A DNA stretch of 64,000 bases from Chlorophyllum brunneum (taxonomy: Eukaryota; Basidiomycota; Agaricomycetes; Agaricales; Agaricaceae). Under the pieces are notes generated by a model, which had not been told where the DNA came from, did not search any database, and saw only the letters and a program-made list of their open reading frames with translations. The stretch is from the NCBI GenBank assembly GCA_963576785.1, contig OY756142.1:930001-994000 (forward strand). Direction: 5' to 3'. Position 1 is the stretch's first letter, and every line of letters begins with the position of its first letter. Of this stretch, positions 23,161-35,629 are shown piece by piece. The position numbers were made by a program, and so were the translations under genes.

Positions 23161-23571
23161 GGCTGAGAGAGAAAGGGAACACTGCCCCCAACTGTGCGCT
23201 TCAATAATGGATTCATCTGCCAAGTTGCCAAGCCAGCATCAGTCACGTGATGACAGGTCCTGTGCATCATTGTGGACCCTGAACTCATCTCATTCCTCGC
23301 CTTGATGACCTACTATCCCAAACCCTGTTCAGGTCATGACGTTACGGACGTCCTCGCTGCCAGGCACTAATTCTGCGATTTCGTGGCCGCACCGCCCGAA
23401 CCCGCTGCACTCGATTAGAACCACTTCAATGGGTCGAACACCCAACGATCACCACTCGGTTGATTTTTAGCACTACCGATCAAGTTATATCACAATAGCA
23501 CCATATGTATCAACAGTCTCCTATGCAATCAATCTATTTATACATGCATTCAGAGCCCAAACACCTAACAG
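23161..23571. other. Intergenic stretch between CNH gene start and GCP5 stop
   Basis: 411 bases between two leftward genes. It should hold the promoter of the CNH gene (right of 23160) and the 3' UTR of the gamma-tubulin gene. A CACGTG-like CACGTGA lies near 23244. No gene is seen. Confidence 0.45.
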
Positions 23572-26500
23572 TTAGCTATCCCAGTCTTCCAAAGCAAATG
23601 CCAATACTCCGAACGCAGGTGCGGCCTCACTTGCTCCCCCTGCAAGGCTCTCTACCCCTCTCCTTATGAACCTCACAAGCCCATCCAACTCTGATGAAAA
23701 TTTGTCCAACCGTTCAGCAATTTCCTCTGGCGCCCCTGTCATGGTCGAGAAGGTCCCCGTTTCCATAGTTGGGTCCCTCAGTACTTCGGGTTCTTTGCCT
23801 TCATCATCATCATCATCATCCGAGGACGATAATCCGTCCTCGGTTACAAACTGTGTGAATCCGATGATATTACGTTGTCTCCGTCTCTGCCGTCGGCTCC
23901 TGTGGCGTTTGATCAGGGAATGGCGGGAGATATCATGTGTTGTAACATCGCCTGTGAAGGAGGCGAAGAACTCGCTGAACTGAAGGGACATGTCAAGGAT
24001 AGAGAGAATGGCTCTGTGGAGGGCGGATGTCTGCACTACGCATTAGGTCGTATTCCGACAACACAAACAAGTGGCTCACATTCTTTATCAATAAGCAACG
24101 CCCTTGTACTTTATGGAGGCTTTCCAATAATCAAGAACCGAACACCCGGGTATGATATGGGGCACTTACTGATCATCATGTAGATGTATCATGTCGTCAA
24201 AGGAATGGATATCTTTGAGCTTCTTGTGAAAGTTGATCACTTGCGCATGGATGACCTGCGCCACTAATTGATTATGATCTCCTTTGCAAATGGCGCTCTA
24301 ACTCACATACGTCGTCAAGAAATTCAACAGTGTGCTAGCGCTCACCGCATATCAGAGGCGACTTGCGGGAGAACCCAAAACACAAACTCACTTAATAAAC
24401 CAGCTCAGCCGACTCCTCATTGCATAAAATACCTTTGCTCCTTCTCCGGCATGCTTCCTTTCATCCCCTCTCACAAGAAACCGCTCGAGCACGCTCTTTG
24501 CCCTCCTGATCTGCAACAGAAATCCAAACACTTCATTGTACATCGCCACCACGTTCGGCCTGAACATATACGTCAAGGGGAACGGCACGGCGTATTCCGC
24601 GGACAACCCATCAAAAGATTTGACTGTACGATGGATCATCCGTTCTTTGTCTTTACTTCCGTGATACGAAAATCGCACCAAAGAAGGCTGTATCCAGTCT
24701 CGTACGCCAGCGTGTACATTTGCCCCGACCACATCCGTAAAAGCGGTGTTGAGGAAGTGAAAGTCGCTCCACGATTGTTTGGTATCCATCTGCACGTGTA
24801 TGTCATGTCAACCTTCGTTATAGCAAAAATATGATTAAAGCCCCTACCTTGTTGAACACGACATCAATAAAGTGGCTGATTGCATCTCCCCTACGCATGA
24901 GGAATAGGTCTTCGATAGCCCCTAGATGTTTCCACAGTCCACATTCATCCACCAAGATCTTTGTCAACAAGCTCCCAACCTCCTCACACCGGGGTAGCAG
25001 CCGATCATAGACCAGCCTCGAAAGTGTGTCGACTGACACTGAAAACAAACTCCCAGATTGCTTGGCAGTTACACTTCCCCGCGCAACCACCAGTTCACCG
25101 AAACTATTCCATCCATCATCCTTAAACATGTCCACATTTGATCCCAACGCACGAATCAATCCAACGGCTTTCCCTGTACGCAAAATCATCCCTGCGACAT
25201 GTTCCAAGAACATTGGTACAGCTTTCTGCTGCTTCTTGGCCGCATTTTCGTTGTCCTCGTCAAAATCGACACCCTTCCTCAATCCGTAGCTCTCCTGCCA
25301 AAACTCGGGGTGCAATAACCCTCTAAGTGGTTCTCCACCAAACCCGACAACCTTTGCTTCAATGAAGAACTCTTCATCCAGCTCCTCTGCTTTCGTACTT
25401 CCCACTCTTCCAAGTCCAGGTAACCCAAACCCCATCCCAACTCTTAGCCACCTACCACACATTCCCCACACCGGCTCGGCAGTCTTCACAAATGTCCTCA
25501 TTAGCCTCCCACTGGTTACGGTCTCGTCCCTTTCCAGGTGTGCTTGAACGCTCGCAAACAAAATATCCAACAGTCTCGACGCCACCATCGCTGGTGCACG
25601 TGGCCCATCTGTGAGGTATGATATACAGAATTCAGATGGCGATGAAAGACTCGAGGCGAATACCTCGTTGACGATATCGAGAAGGATAGGGAATGTGTGT
25701 TCAAAGGTGTCTGAGAGCGACTTGGATACATGCAATAGGCTAATTATGACCTCTGGACTGTTGGTGGTGAATGAATTGTAGATGCTGCAGATGGTGGCTT
25801 CTTGGTCTGCACACCACATATCAAAGGAGCGTATCTCTGTGTCAACGGCGTCGGCGAAGGCCTCAACCGTTTGTGTCATATTCTTTGACGGAGTTGCGGT
25901 TCCGGTAGAATTGATAGCGTAACTTCGGCTACATGAGAGGGCGAATATGGAGGATCGGAAATGGCGGAGATGTTCAAGTGTCGTCGCCGTTTGCGCAAGG
26001 GATGACAAAATGGCTTCCTGAGAAGCTAGGGTTAGATGAGGTACCCGAGGTGTTTCTGGTGTAGTCTGTCATTGTTCAATAGAAGGAGCGATGCGAGAGC
26101 CAAAGCTGAATTACCGTGTACGCTTTATCTTTCCACTCCAGGACAGTATTTTTCCTGCCTTGAAGTGCCATATACACCTCTCTGACCATATCTTCTTCAC
26201 GGATATAGCGCTGAGAAGCAGATTAAGTTAGATCCACTTGGAACGTAACGATGAACCGTACCTCTTTTTGAAGCAAAGCTTGGGTGGCAGCAAGTCCACC
26301 CTGCCCTCTTGCGAGTGCCTCTGCAAGAGCGGGTCCTACGAGATTAAAATCAACAAGTTTCCTCTTATCTTCTTGATGAAGGGGCATTTACCTAACGTTG
26401 AAGGGTCGCCGATATCAAACTGTTTGCTCGGCCTAGGATAGCCCCTCCATTCCGACCTCCAGTATTGCATTGCCTGCAGCTCCTCAAACTCTTTCCTGTG

Positions 26501-27565
26501 CGAGTACGTGTGTGGGGGGACATTTGACCCAGGTGCAGTCTTTTCAGCGTTTCGAGGCAGGTTTTCTTCATTGTCCTCTGGGTGATCAAAACTATGACGA
26601 CGACGGTCTCCATCATAACTGAACGAGGATAACGATTCCGCATCTTCAAGATCTGAACTGAGCGGGGAAAGCGAAGGTGTGCTTCCCCAGCCATGGTCGC
26701 CATGAAGTTTTTCCTCAAGGATACCTTCCCAATGCTCGCCTTTGAAGGGTTCTTCAGCAAGGATGTCCTTCCATGTCAAGGCCGGAGTAGATGCTTTTGG
26801 GTTCTTGATTTCGTCGAGTAAGTTCTCTGCGTATACAAGAGTAGATGCCGATGAAGGTTGCGAGAGATTGATCTGAAGGATTTGCTCTGGACGAGTCCAT
26901 AGTCCCTTGAGGAGCAGACAATACGCACCAGAAATTGCAGATGGTCTGGGATATGAGTCATCTGTGAGTCGATATCAGTAGGGTTTGCGGGCTGACATAT
27001 GCGCAACACATACTTGGATATCATGGTCCAAGTCCTTCTCTCTCGTCTCAATGTGAGTCTTCAATCTCTCAAATGCGATCAAGAGTGCTTCAGATAGGGT
27101 ATCTTTCATGGTAATTCGAGCTTTCAACGCATGGCTAGGGTGGATTAGAACTTCATAGTGGAACAAGACAACCCCACATTACCCGTTTATTTGTCGCTCT
27201 ACGAGTGCCATGTCAACACTCGCCGCCCCCTTGTTCAAGGTGGTTACTTCTGTGCCCTTCACGACATGGTCCACAGCCTTTTTGAATGCGTCTGCATCAG
27301 TATCTTCGTCCTTTAGCCCAGTTACCTGAGTAACCAGAACCTGTGCAAAGGGATTGACGCGTGATTTTGCGTGTCGACTCTGAGTGCGTTGAGAAAAACG
27401 CGACTGAGGACGTGCAGAACTGGGTCTAGTGGACGATGCACTAGATCGAGGACGGGTGGTGGAGGCGCTAGAGGCTGGACGTTGGGAGGCACTTGAAGGT
27501 GGTCTTGAAACGGGATTTCTGTGTGAAAGACTAGATGAGGGTCTTGAGGGCGAAGGTGTAGACAT
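23572..27565 (-). CDS. Gamma-tubulin complex component (Spc97/Spc98 family, GCP5-like)
   Basis: GCP proteins bind gamma-tubulin side by side and form the microtubule-nucleating ring at spindle pole bodies. The gene runs leftward from MSTPSPSRPSSSLSHRNPVS, a disordered Ser/Arg-rich start. Helical exons follow (HALKARITMKDTLSEALLIA, then ERLKTHIETREKDL) and the linker MTWKDILAEEPFKGEHWEGI, which resembles GCP5. The GRIP1 part includes YLTDGPRAPAMVASRLLDIL, RTFVKTAEPVWGMCGRWLRV and FLEHVAGMILRTGKAVGLIR. The GRIP2 part includes LWKHLGAIEDLFLMRRGDAI SHFIDVVF, GVRDWIQPSLVRFSYHG, EYAVPFPLTYMFRPNVVAMY NEVFGFLLQIRRAKSVLERF and DMSLQFSEFFASF. PLTYMF and YNxVFxFLLxIRRAK are family hallmarks. A DDDDDD run, encoded by a TCA-strand triplet repeat, lies in a C-terminal loop. 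GCP5 is favoured over GCP6 or GCP4 on the linker alone. Confidence 0.88.
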
Positions 27566-27790
27566 CAGCTGTAGTTGCGCTCAAAGACCAATTAACACAT
27601 CAATGCATCAAGTCTAATGCAGGTAATGGTATTGCTTATTCTTCTTTCATCACTTGGCCCTCACGCACTTAGACCAGAGTTCTACGCCAAGGAACTAAAT
27701 TATAGTTTATTTCTCTGGTACGCCATTAATTATTGAATGATGCAGTTAATGACTGGGTAGTCGGGGATGTGATTCACACATAAAAAAACA

Positions 27791-28736
27791 TTACTCTTGA
27801 TAAGGATAATCGAATTTGCCCTGGTCCTTTCGACGCCATAGTTTCCTCCTAGACATACGGTTAGTCTAACCAAATCGTACGTAGAGCTACAGGAACCAAC
27901 TTTTTCTTGGTGGGGAGGTGCTCTACGAACACCTCTATACAGTTCTTCGCTTTGAATTCACGAATAAAGCGAGGGTCCCTACAAGACACGTTTAGCTCCA
28001 CAAAGCCAATGTTCAGTCGAGTGACACCGACCATAGTTCACTCGCAATGCCCAAGTCCTTGCAACACCTCATCAGGGCATTACTCTTACAAGCTTCAGTC
28101 GCGGTTGGTATACCCGAAGGGTCAAAGTACTCCTGCTCCCCACGGGCAATTGCAACCAACCTGCACAACAGTCAGAAATGCACATGCTAGTGAGTAGAAG
28201 TACAAACCTTCCGAGACACACGAGCGCATATTCCCGACTCACTACCTTCGGGCCAACATTCGTCTCGCTACGGGGAGCCAGCCCCCAACCGCCAGGTCCG
28301 AACGCCTTATTAAGAATACGTCGATACTTAATCTCAGGAAGATAAATAAGACCATCTACACATTATTCAGTCATAAAAAAAGAGTCAGAAGTCAATGAAG
28401 CGCACCGGGCTTGATTTCGACGTCTAAAGAGTCTACAGGGGCCTGTAAGACTTCTGCAATCTTGTTTGGGAAGGGTTCACTTGAAAGTCCATGATAGCTC
28501 TTTGACCAGTCTGTTGGTCCTCCGGGGCCGTTATTTTCGATGAGTGCAGGGGAAGGGGGTTCGGGGGTAGGGGTGGTCTCTGGGGCGGTATTATTGGCAT
28601 TGTTGGGTTGTCCTGGGGTGGCAGTCGAGCTTAGCCGGGTGAGCACGGAGGGCGAGAAGACACGGGGATGGACAGGTCGCCTCGGCTGACTCCTGGCTAT
28701 AGCAGCCAGACGACGGAGGATGAGGGAGGAAGACAT
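27791..28736 (-). CDS. MGM101: Mitochondrial genome maintenance protein Mgm101
   Basis: Mgm101 is a Rad52-like single-strand annealing protein of the mitochondrial nucleoid, needed for mtDNA repair and inheritance. The ATG at 28736 gives a basic presequence ([26 protein letters not shown]), then a Pro/Asn-rich linker. The conserved core is very clear: [111 protein letters not shown] and [17 protein letters not shown] then stop. All of these are Mgm101 hallmarks. Four to five short introns split it. It is divergent from SPT3 with a 97-bp gap. Confidence 0.95.
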
Positions 28737-28833
28737 AAAGAACACTCGACGCGTGAAAATGAAAGACACCAACGCGTTGGCGGAGTCTGAAATCATCAGA
28801 TCGAGATCCTGACCTCACTCTCCGCTTGTCCAA
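28737..28833. promoter_or_regulatory. Divergent promoter, MGM101 / SPT3
   Basis: 97 bp lie between the start codons of two essential-type genes. No TATA box is seen on either strand. A shared nucleosome-free region serving both genes is the simple reading. Confidence 0.45.
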
Positions 28834-30180
28834 ATGGCTACAGCCAAGAAAAACGACCCAACATCTGGCTCAAATGGCGGCACCTCGCGCGAGTACAAGT
28901 ATACCCAAGAAATCTCCCAGATGGTCACTCAACCTGCGTATTCTCTGAAATATACGCTCACTCTCCAGCCTGTCCAGATGTTCGTCTTTGGCGAAGTCCA
29001 AGAACCCGATATTGCAACCGTAAACCTCGTTGAAGACATCGTGCGAAGTCAACTCATAGAACTGGTATGCAGAGACATCATCTATGAAACCTCCCCTGTT
29101 AACCAGCCACCAAATCAGATTGTTCAAGCACGAGCACTAGCAACCCGCCGCGGTGCGCGCTACCTTTCCGCTGAAGACCTTATTTTCCTCATTCGGCACG
29201 ACCGAGGAAAGGTCAACCGACTGCGGACATATCTCTCCTGGAAGGACGTTCGGAAGCATGCGAAAGATAGCGGTGGCGACGGTGGAGGAGGTGTCGAAGT
29301 CGAGGCCTTGGAAGACGGTGCTGACGGTGCGCATTCCATTCACCTATTTCCCGTAGTTACACGATTCTCATCATTTAATTCTACAGACAAATTGACTGCA
29401 AAAGCGCAGAAAATCACTATCAAGCTCCCATGGGAAATCACGACTATTTATTCCGAAGCGCTGCGGCAGAGTGGACACCAATCTGATGATGAAGAGGATG
29501 AAGACGACATCGAAGCTCACGAAGCATCGGTACAACGTCTCAAAGTACGTCCCTCATCCATATTGCAAACCTATACCTAAATGTTCCCACAGGAAGCCGA
29601 CGACGCAACCCGACAAATGACTCGCGAAGAATATCAGCATTACTCCGATTGCCGACAGGCCTCCTTCACATACCGCAAAGGCAAATGACATGCTTTCCCT
29701 CTATATATCCCTAAACCTAACCATCTACTCCCTACCCCAGCTAAACGTTTCCGCGAATTTCTTAATCTCCCACCACACCTAGACCTTAAAGCCAACGACG
29801 ACACAGTCGACATAGTCGGCTTCCTTGCCTTTGAAATGGTTCGCTCCCTCACACTCGCCGGACTCACAGTCAAAAAATCGCTCGAAGAATCCTACCTACG
29901 CGAAGAATATACCTCCCCCGTACTTGGGAAACGCAAACATAACGGCTTAGGTGGCGGACCAGAGAAACGCCGGCGAGAAGGCTCTCCAGATGACGATACG
30001 GAGTATACTATGCCCGTTAACGCACTCTTTATGCAACCGCCTGAAGACCGGAAGGCTCTGATGCCTGAACACATTCGCGATGCGTTTGCCAGGATGCAAG
30101 GTGATTGGTCTCATAATCGTTCTGCGGGAATGCATAACTGGCGTGGTGGGCTCGCCCGCACAAGAGTCAGCTTGATCTAG
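28834..30180 (+). CDS. SPT3: SAGA complex histone-fold subunit Spt3
   Basis: Spt3 binds TBP within the SAGA coactivator and helps place it on TATA promoters. The start gives MATAKKNDPTSGSNGGTSRE, then YKYTQEISQMV and MFVFGEVQEPDIATVNLVED IVRSQLIELVCR, the first histone fold. ALATRRGARYLSAEDLIFLI RHDRGKVNRLRTYLSWKDVR is the highly conserved Spt3 stretch. After introns come KLTAKAQKITIKLPWEITTI YSEAL, a second histone-fold part (TREEYQHYSDCRQASFTYRK, FREFLNLPPHL, VDIVGFLAFEMVRSLTLAGL) and the tail PLMPEHIRDAF-like segment. An acidic linker (DDEEDEDDIEAHE) separates the folds. Three introns are inferred, with in-phase junctions. Length of about 380 residues is normal for fungal Spt3. Confidence 0.95.
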
Positions 30181-30339
30181 ATTTCTTCCCATATCGTTCT
30201 TCGAGATTGATTTTCGTTTTATTGCGTTTTTGGATAACATGCATTGTACAACACCATCATTGTTCGTCTTTTCGTGTATCACGAATACAAGTTATTTTAC
30301 CCTCGTTCTTCAAAGTGCAAACTTTGCTGCGAGCAGAGT

Positions 30340-32020
30340 CTAGAATAGAAGTGATGCTGCGACCTCGAGATTGCCTCCAGCCGTGTCAAGCATCCTGATT
30401 GCCATCTCCCTGGACGCACCTAGGTCCATCAATGTCTTAATTGACGCCTCAACATGGCCAGTCGAACTCGTCTGTTGGCCCGAGGAGGGTGTAACAGGAG
30501 GCGAAGTAAGAGTCTGCCCAGGACCAGGGAAAGTTGAGCCACCCGGCGGATTTCCATCTCCACTTCCGCTCCCACTGGCGCCAACGGTAGAAGATGTAGT
30601 TTCCGGAGGTCCTTCGGAGGACCGAGCCTTGTCTGGTAGTTCGTGTTCAGACAGAAACCTGACTTCACGACCTTGAATCCGGAGCACATTTTTCTCAAGG
30701 TCGATGCATGCCTGATGGGCTTTTAGCATGTCGAGGCCGAAGAGAAGGTCAACGTCACGGCCCTGGGGGTATCACGATGAGTAAATAAACCCGGTTAGAG
30801 ATGAAAAGATGAAGTGAAACGTTTCCTACCTCCATTATTGTGAATGAGCAAGGAAGAAAAAGGTCCGCGAGCTTGAGGGGAGCACTATGTACTCGACCCA
30901 AAATTTTGGCTGTTCCAACACCCCGCGCAATACCTGAGAAACGTCTGTCAAGGAGGCGCATGATACTGTGCAGCCGGTATAATCATAATTATTTACAACA
31001 AATCATTACCGTACTTACCCACACTGTTCTGCACACTCAGGGCTCACTGAATTGTAAAGGTTTAAAAAGAAGCCCGATATCAAGAAGCCAGTCGACATAC
31101 TGATGGTCTGCTGAGCACCACTATCTACGAATGCCTTCACAGGATGGGAATTCACCTCCACAGGTATACTTCGAGCGAATGAACCTTGAGAAATATAAGA
31201 AAACTGCTGTGGAAACTCACTAAAGCATATGGACCCTGCCAAAGCTCTCGGGAGAAAATTCCAACGCATGTTCCATATTCTCCATCACGGCCTGTTGTCT
31301 GATGCTTTCCTCGATCTTTCTCTGCGCTTCGACGTTAAACGGATCAGAATTCAGGATCCCGATCTCGCGCTGTCGTTGAAGCTCTGCTTCATTTTGGCGT
31401 TCGCGGGTTTGCCGCAGTAATTCTGCAAAACGGGCGGGGTTATTCTGAGCAGCAGCAGCTATCTCAGGTTGTACCTAAGGAGACGTCAGCCTAAGAGGTC
31501 GAATGAGTTTCACGGGATGGATTACGTGCTTCTTGCAGTTCGCGCATGAGTTGTGGATTCCCCAGGATTTGTAGCCGCATCATCTCAGCATCTTGTTCGA
31601 GTGGTCTATACAAGAATAATTGATGAGGCCGAGGAAACAGCAGCTGCAACCATACCTCCCGCCGACGCTCGCGCCTTTCCGACGAAGTAACAGCATTGCA
31701 TTACTGCCCTCAATCCCGTAGCCTCGCATGGTCTCCTTGGGGTCTGTGAGTTCCCGTTCCTTAAAGTGGATCACCTGTTCGGATACGGGTATTCCGCTCT
31801 GTATGTTCCAGACCCCCGAGAATACAGCGTAAAGAGAAAAAAAATCAGGGAGCGACAGGTGAAGATCGTACAGCTAGTGCATCAGGACTATGAGTTGTCA
31901 TGAGGCGGGGGAGAGGCGTACCTCGGCCTCGAGAAAAGCCATGACATTCTCGAGTTCCATGGCTGGGTCGATCTCAACAACGAACGATTGACCGAGATCG
32001 TTTACCACTGTCAGCTCCAT
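30340..32020 (-). CDS. DDI1: Ddi1-type ubiquitin receptor with retroviral-like aspartic protease
   Basis: Ddi1 shuttles ubiquitinated proteins to the proteasome and has an active-site aspartate like retropepsins. The start at 32020 gives the UBL domain ([20 protein letters not shown], then [12 protein letters not shown] and [13 protein letters not shown]). A helical part follows ([33 protein letters not shown]). The protease domain holds [18 protein letters not shown], with the catalytic D-S-G-A, then [50 protein letters not shown] and [24 protein letters not shown] domain ends the protein ([20 protein letters not shown], then [10 protein letters not shown]). All three modules are present, as in full-length yeast Ddi1. 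Five or so introns are used. It converges on SPT3 (159 bp between stops). Confidence 0.94.
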
Positions 32021-32628
32021 TTCATTTAAAGCAGGCTCCTCAATCCAAGATTCACGTGGATGGCAAGAAAAGGTGTCGGGGTGAATGATAAAGGCGGCCA
32101 CAAAGGATGGAGTGGAAGCGCAGATAATGTGGCTGTTGTAAGTGCTGTCCTTGTCGAAGAATTGACAGCGCTTTTGAGTGTGTATCAGCCAGGCAGGCCT
32201 AGTCAGGGGGTCAGCGTACCCGGGCACGGATAGGATAGGTGCGGTATATGAGCGTTAGGGATGAAATCAGGCCCAGCTATTTGATTTCGATTTCAGATGG
32301 TTGATAGCATCAGGCAACAAGTGATCTAATTATGACTGCGCGTACTCCTCACTCATCTTAGCGCATTGTGGTTCACTGTCTACTGCAATAAGCCCATTCA
32401 TTCCGAAGAACAGAAAGTAAAATTTGCGGAATGCTCGGCAGATTTCCGGATGATAACAAACCCAAGCTCATTGCCTCGGAGGCGGGAGAATGTCGCAATA
32501 TAAATAAGGTCTACCAAAACAGAATCAGAAGGGTCTTAGGGTATTATTGGTGGTCCGACTACGAGAAGTGAATTGTGGAGTCCTAGAAATCAATATCAAC
32601 AACCATTGCAAGAGAATCAATAGATTGT
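32021..32628. other. Intergenic stretch between DDI1 start and ATG29 stop
   Basis: 608 bases between two leftward genes. It should hold the DDI1 promoter and the ATG29 3' UTR. An in-frame extension of the DDI1 frame up to 32227 exists but looks like chance. Nothing else is seen. Confidence 0.45.
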
Positions 32629-33965
32629 TTACAGTCTTGAAGCTCCGGTCGTACTTCGCATACCGGCAATATTCGACATAAGTGCACTCTCAAGCGCGGA
32701 TGCCGACAAACTTGCATCTGGAGAATCACGAAAAACTTAGCCCTGCCATGAAAAAGAAACTGGGGAAAAACGACTCACCACTCAAATCGCTGAAACTCGA
32801 CGCCTCAGACCCATGACTACTCTCATGTTCACTCAACAACTGGTTGTACCTCTTGTTGTGTGAATGGCTCAACGCACTCCTGGGACTCACCGCGGCTGGA
32901 CTGGAGGACTTTGCAGGGGACATGTTACGTCTACTCAAATGCAACGGCGAGTGCGGTTGAGAGTCTGTCCGCGGGGACGGGATTTCGGGAATTGATCCTG
33001 AACCCTGCGGCGAGCTGACACTTGAGAAGCTTTGATTATCGCTCCTAGTACTCGATAACGAGTCGCCTCTGAAGCTTCCTGCAGCTGAGTTCGCATTCGA
33101 CAAAGAATTCGATTGAGGTGAAGATGATGATGTTGCGGCGCGTCCACGATCCGAACTGCGTCTGGATCTTTGCTTGCGTACGAGCCCGAGAGTGTCAGTG
33201 TTGATGAGTCGTGTTAGTTCTTCGAGCTTGCGGTCAAGAGCCTCTTGTTCTTCCGCAGTGCGTTCAGCTTCTTCCTCTTTGAGCGCTGTTTCGTCTTCAT
33301 CGGATAGACTACCATCGTCGGAGGAGAAAGGGGATTGAGGACGGACCGGGACCGGGTTACGCTTGACGCCTTGGACGGTTATTGTCGATGATGATATGGC
33401 CTTCTTTGGTCGTGGAGAGTTAGTGCCTAAAGAGTTTAACCGTGCTCGGACATTGCGAGGTGTGCCCAGTCTGGAAGACGAGAGGTTCGGATTATACACG
33501 CCTGTTCGGATGGCTAGTATAGGTCGTTCGGCTTGTGCTAAGGCGTCGAGTTTCGGGCTGGTGGCAACAACGGGGGAGGGGCTAAGGGCACCCTGGATGT
33601 CTTTGAGCCCGCGTATCTCTTCTTGGAATCGGGCGTTGACGCGGTAGAGGAGGTAGGGTAATGGCACTTGGAGGTGTGCTGCGAGCCCTTTCCCTACGTC
33701 GCTTTGTAAAAATACCATTATGAATGTACGGATTGTGAGACGTACAATCAGCACCACCGCTGTCGCTTGAGCGTGATTTCTCTATGACTTTCCAGAGTAT
33801 GTCGGCCTTCTCTTGCGTCCATTCTATCTGAGAGAAGGTAAAGGTTACTAGCGCCGGTGAGTGTACAGTTATTGTACGCACGTGTGGAGGGTCAGGCTCA
33901 GCATTTTCAGGCCTATTCCAAGGTAGCCGGACAACGACACGGACGGAGGGGGAGTTGGGCGGCAT
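32629..33965 (-). CDS. ATG29: Autophagy protein Atg29
   Basis: Atg29 works with Atg17 and Atg31 in the scaffold that starts autophagosome formation. The N-terminal domain is clear: MPPNSPSVRVVVRLPWNRPE, then FTFSQIEWTQEKADILWKVI EKSRSSDSGGAD. After an intron come KGLAAHLQVPLPYLLYRVNA and RFQEEIRGLKDI. The VVRLPW.RP start and the PLPYLLYR helix are typical. The rest is long, disordered and Ser-rich, as in other fungal Atg29 proteins, whose tail is phosphorylated to drive Atg11 binding. An acidic coil (SLSDEDETALKEEEAERTAE) and a final exon ASALESALMSNIAGMR follow. The length of about 410 residues exceeds yeast Atg29 but suits basidiomycetes. It is divergent from the IMPACT gene. Confidence 0.93.
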
Positions 33966-34025
33966 GATGGTCTCAGCAGGGTGGCATCACCCAAACAAAC
34001 ATCACACAGGTCACTTTCTGATTAG
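33966..34025. promoter_or_regulatory. Divergent promoter, ATG29 / YIH1
   Basis: Only 60 bp separate the two start codons, the shortest head-to-head gap in the window. Transcription start sites may lie inside the opposite gene, or the annotated rightward ATG could be preceded by a missed upstream exon. Confidence 0.4.
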
Positions 34026-35356
34026 ATGGAACCTGCTCGTTCGTCCTCACCTCCCAGCGACACAGGCAGAGATCATGCACTGGAACTACAAGACTTTATC
34101 ACTGAACTATATCAATACCCGGACCGTGAGGCTGTTGCCTCGGAAATAGAGGGTGAGGAACACTCGCAAGACTGCTGCTACATGGTAACGAGGCATTGAA
34201 CGCGAACTTTCGATAGTCCTACAGTCCATCTACGGCGAGGACGCAATTCATATCTGGAACCCTGCACTATCTGGCGGCAATGGGTCCACCGACCCACCGA
34301 CAATCCGGTACACTTTAACTTTACAGTGGGTCCGTTCTTCATGTACACCCGTGTAGAAAATTGATAACGATTTTAGTCTCCCCTCATATGACACAGTTTC
34401 TATTAAACTTTTGGCTTCTCTTCCTCCAACATACCCAATGTCATCACCACCCCAACTACAGCTTCTCTCTCGATATATTGGTGCATTCGGGGCAGATGCG
34501 GACCTCTTCGGCTCAATCCTTCGGACGTTTATCTCAGCCAGCGGTGTGGAATTCGTACCAGAGACGGTCTGTGTATTTGACGGAGTGCAGAATGCACTAG
34601 AGAGATGTAATGCGTGGTATAGAACTCGCTTATACGAAGACAAGGTAAAGGAGCTCGTTCGAGAAGACGAGAAGGAATTTGTTGGGAAGGAAGTTGATTC
34701 TAACACTGGCAGCAAGTCGAGGTCGTCCCCTGAGCACATGGAGGTAGGTCATGGGCCTTCGAATGAGATCCCACCTGGAATACACTTCTTCATTGCGGAA
34801 CCAATCGTGGATCGAAAAAGCTCGTTCGTCGGACGTGCGTGTCCAATATCTGATCCTTCTGAGGTGCTACCGCTCCGCTTCTGTGATATTTTCTTTCCTT
34901 GACTGTTCATCCAGGTCCCGCAGGTACTTGCACACCTAATGTCCGATCGACGGATAGCTAGGGCGGCTCATCCTGTCATCAATGCATGGCGTTGTCAAGC
35001 TGGTAATGTTCTCCACCAGGGTGAGTCTTTGCTACTTCTCCATGTCCGGTTGCGGTAGGCTCATGTATGTACCGCTAGACAACGATGACGACGGAGAGAC
35101 AGCGGCAGGTGGTCGCTTGGCACATCTTTTGCAGATTTTGGTTAGGCTAGCGTTCTCGATCTGGTCCTGGCACTAACCCATGGTGCAGGAGGTGAACAAT
35201 GTGCTTGTTGTGGTCACGCGATATTTTGGAGGCATCCAGCTAGGACCAGACCGGTTCAAGCACATCAACCAAGCTGCCCGCAACGCTCTTGAGCTCGGTG
35301 GGTTCTTGGACGGCGGGGATAAAAGGCCGCAGGGTGGTCGAGGAAAGAGGCGATGA
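34026..35356 (+). CDS. YIH1: IMPACT/Yih1-family translation regulator
   Basis: Yih1/IMPACT competes with the kinase Gcn2 for Gcn1 and so dampens the amino-acid starvation response. Exons give MEPARSSSPPSDTGRDHALE, then LQDFITELYQYPDREAVASE IE and SERELSIVLQSIYGEDAIHI, the start of the RWD domain. A middle part with SPPQLQLLSRYIGAFGADAD-type sequence follows. The C-terminal IMPACT (UPF0029) domain is clear: FFIAEPIVDRKSSFVGRACP, VPQVLAHLMSDRRIARAAHP VINAWRC, DDDGETAAGGRLAHLLQIL and EVNNVLVVVTRYFGGIQLGP DRFKHINQAARNAL. The VTRYFGGIxLGxxRF signature is diagnostic. Five to six introns are used. The middle exons are less certain than the two ends. Confidence 0.9.
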
Positions 35357-35629
35357 TTATTCCTGTATCAGAATACTGTTCACACCAGGAGCTCCAAAGT
35401 TGATAACGGAATAAAATAGGACCCAAGATGAGCCTGGAGTGTGATAAGACGGGACGCGTGGGAGAAAGAGCAGGACATGTTGGGACAGCTCTCGACGCTC
35501 CGGCCTCACCGCACCAGCTGACCCATGCGTCTGTCCTCTTTCCACAGGCTCGCAACCAGTGTGCTATATAGCCACCCAAAGTCGCCCCTCCCCGCCCCCA
35601 TTCTCCTCCGCCCCAACTTTTCCTTCAGA

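Noticed and set aside
23161..23223. Upstream extension of the CNH protein to a TTG codon
   Set aside because: There is no ATG. The first in-frame ATG is at 23160.
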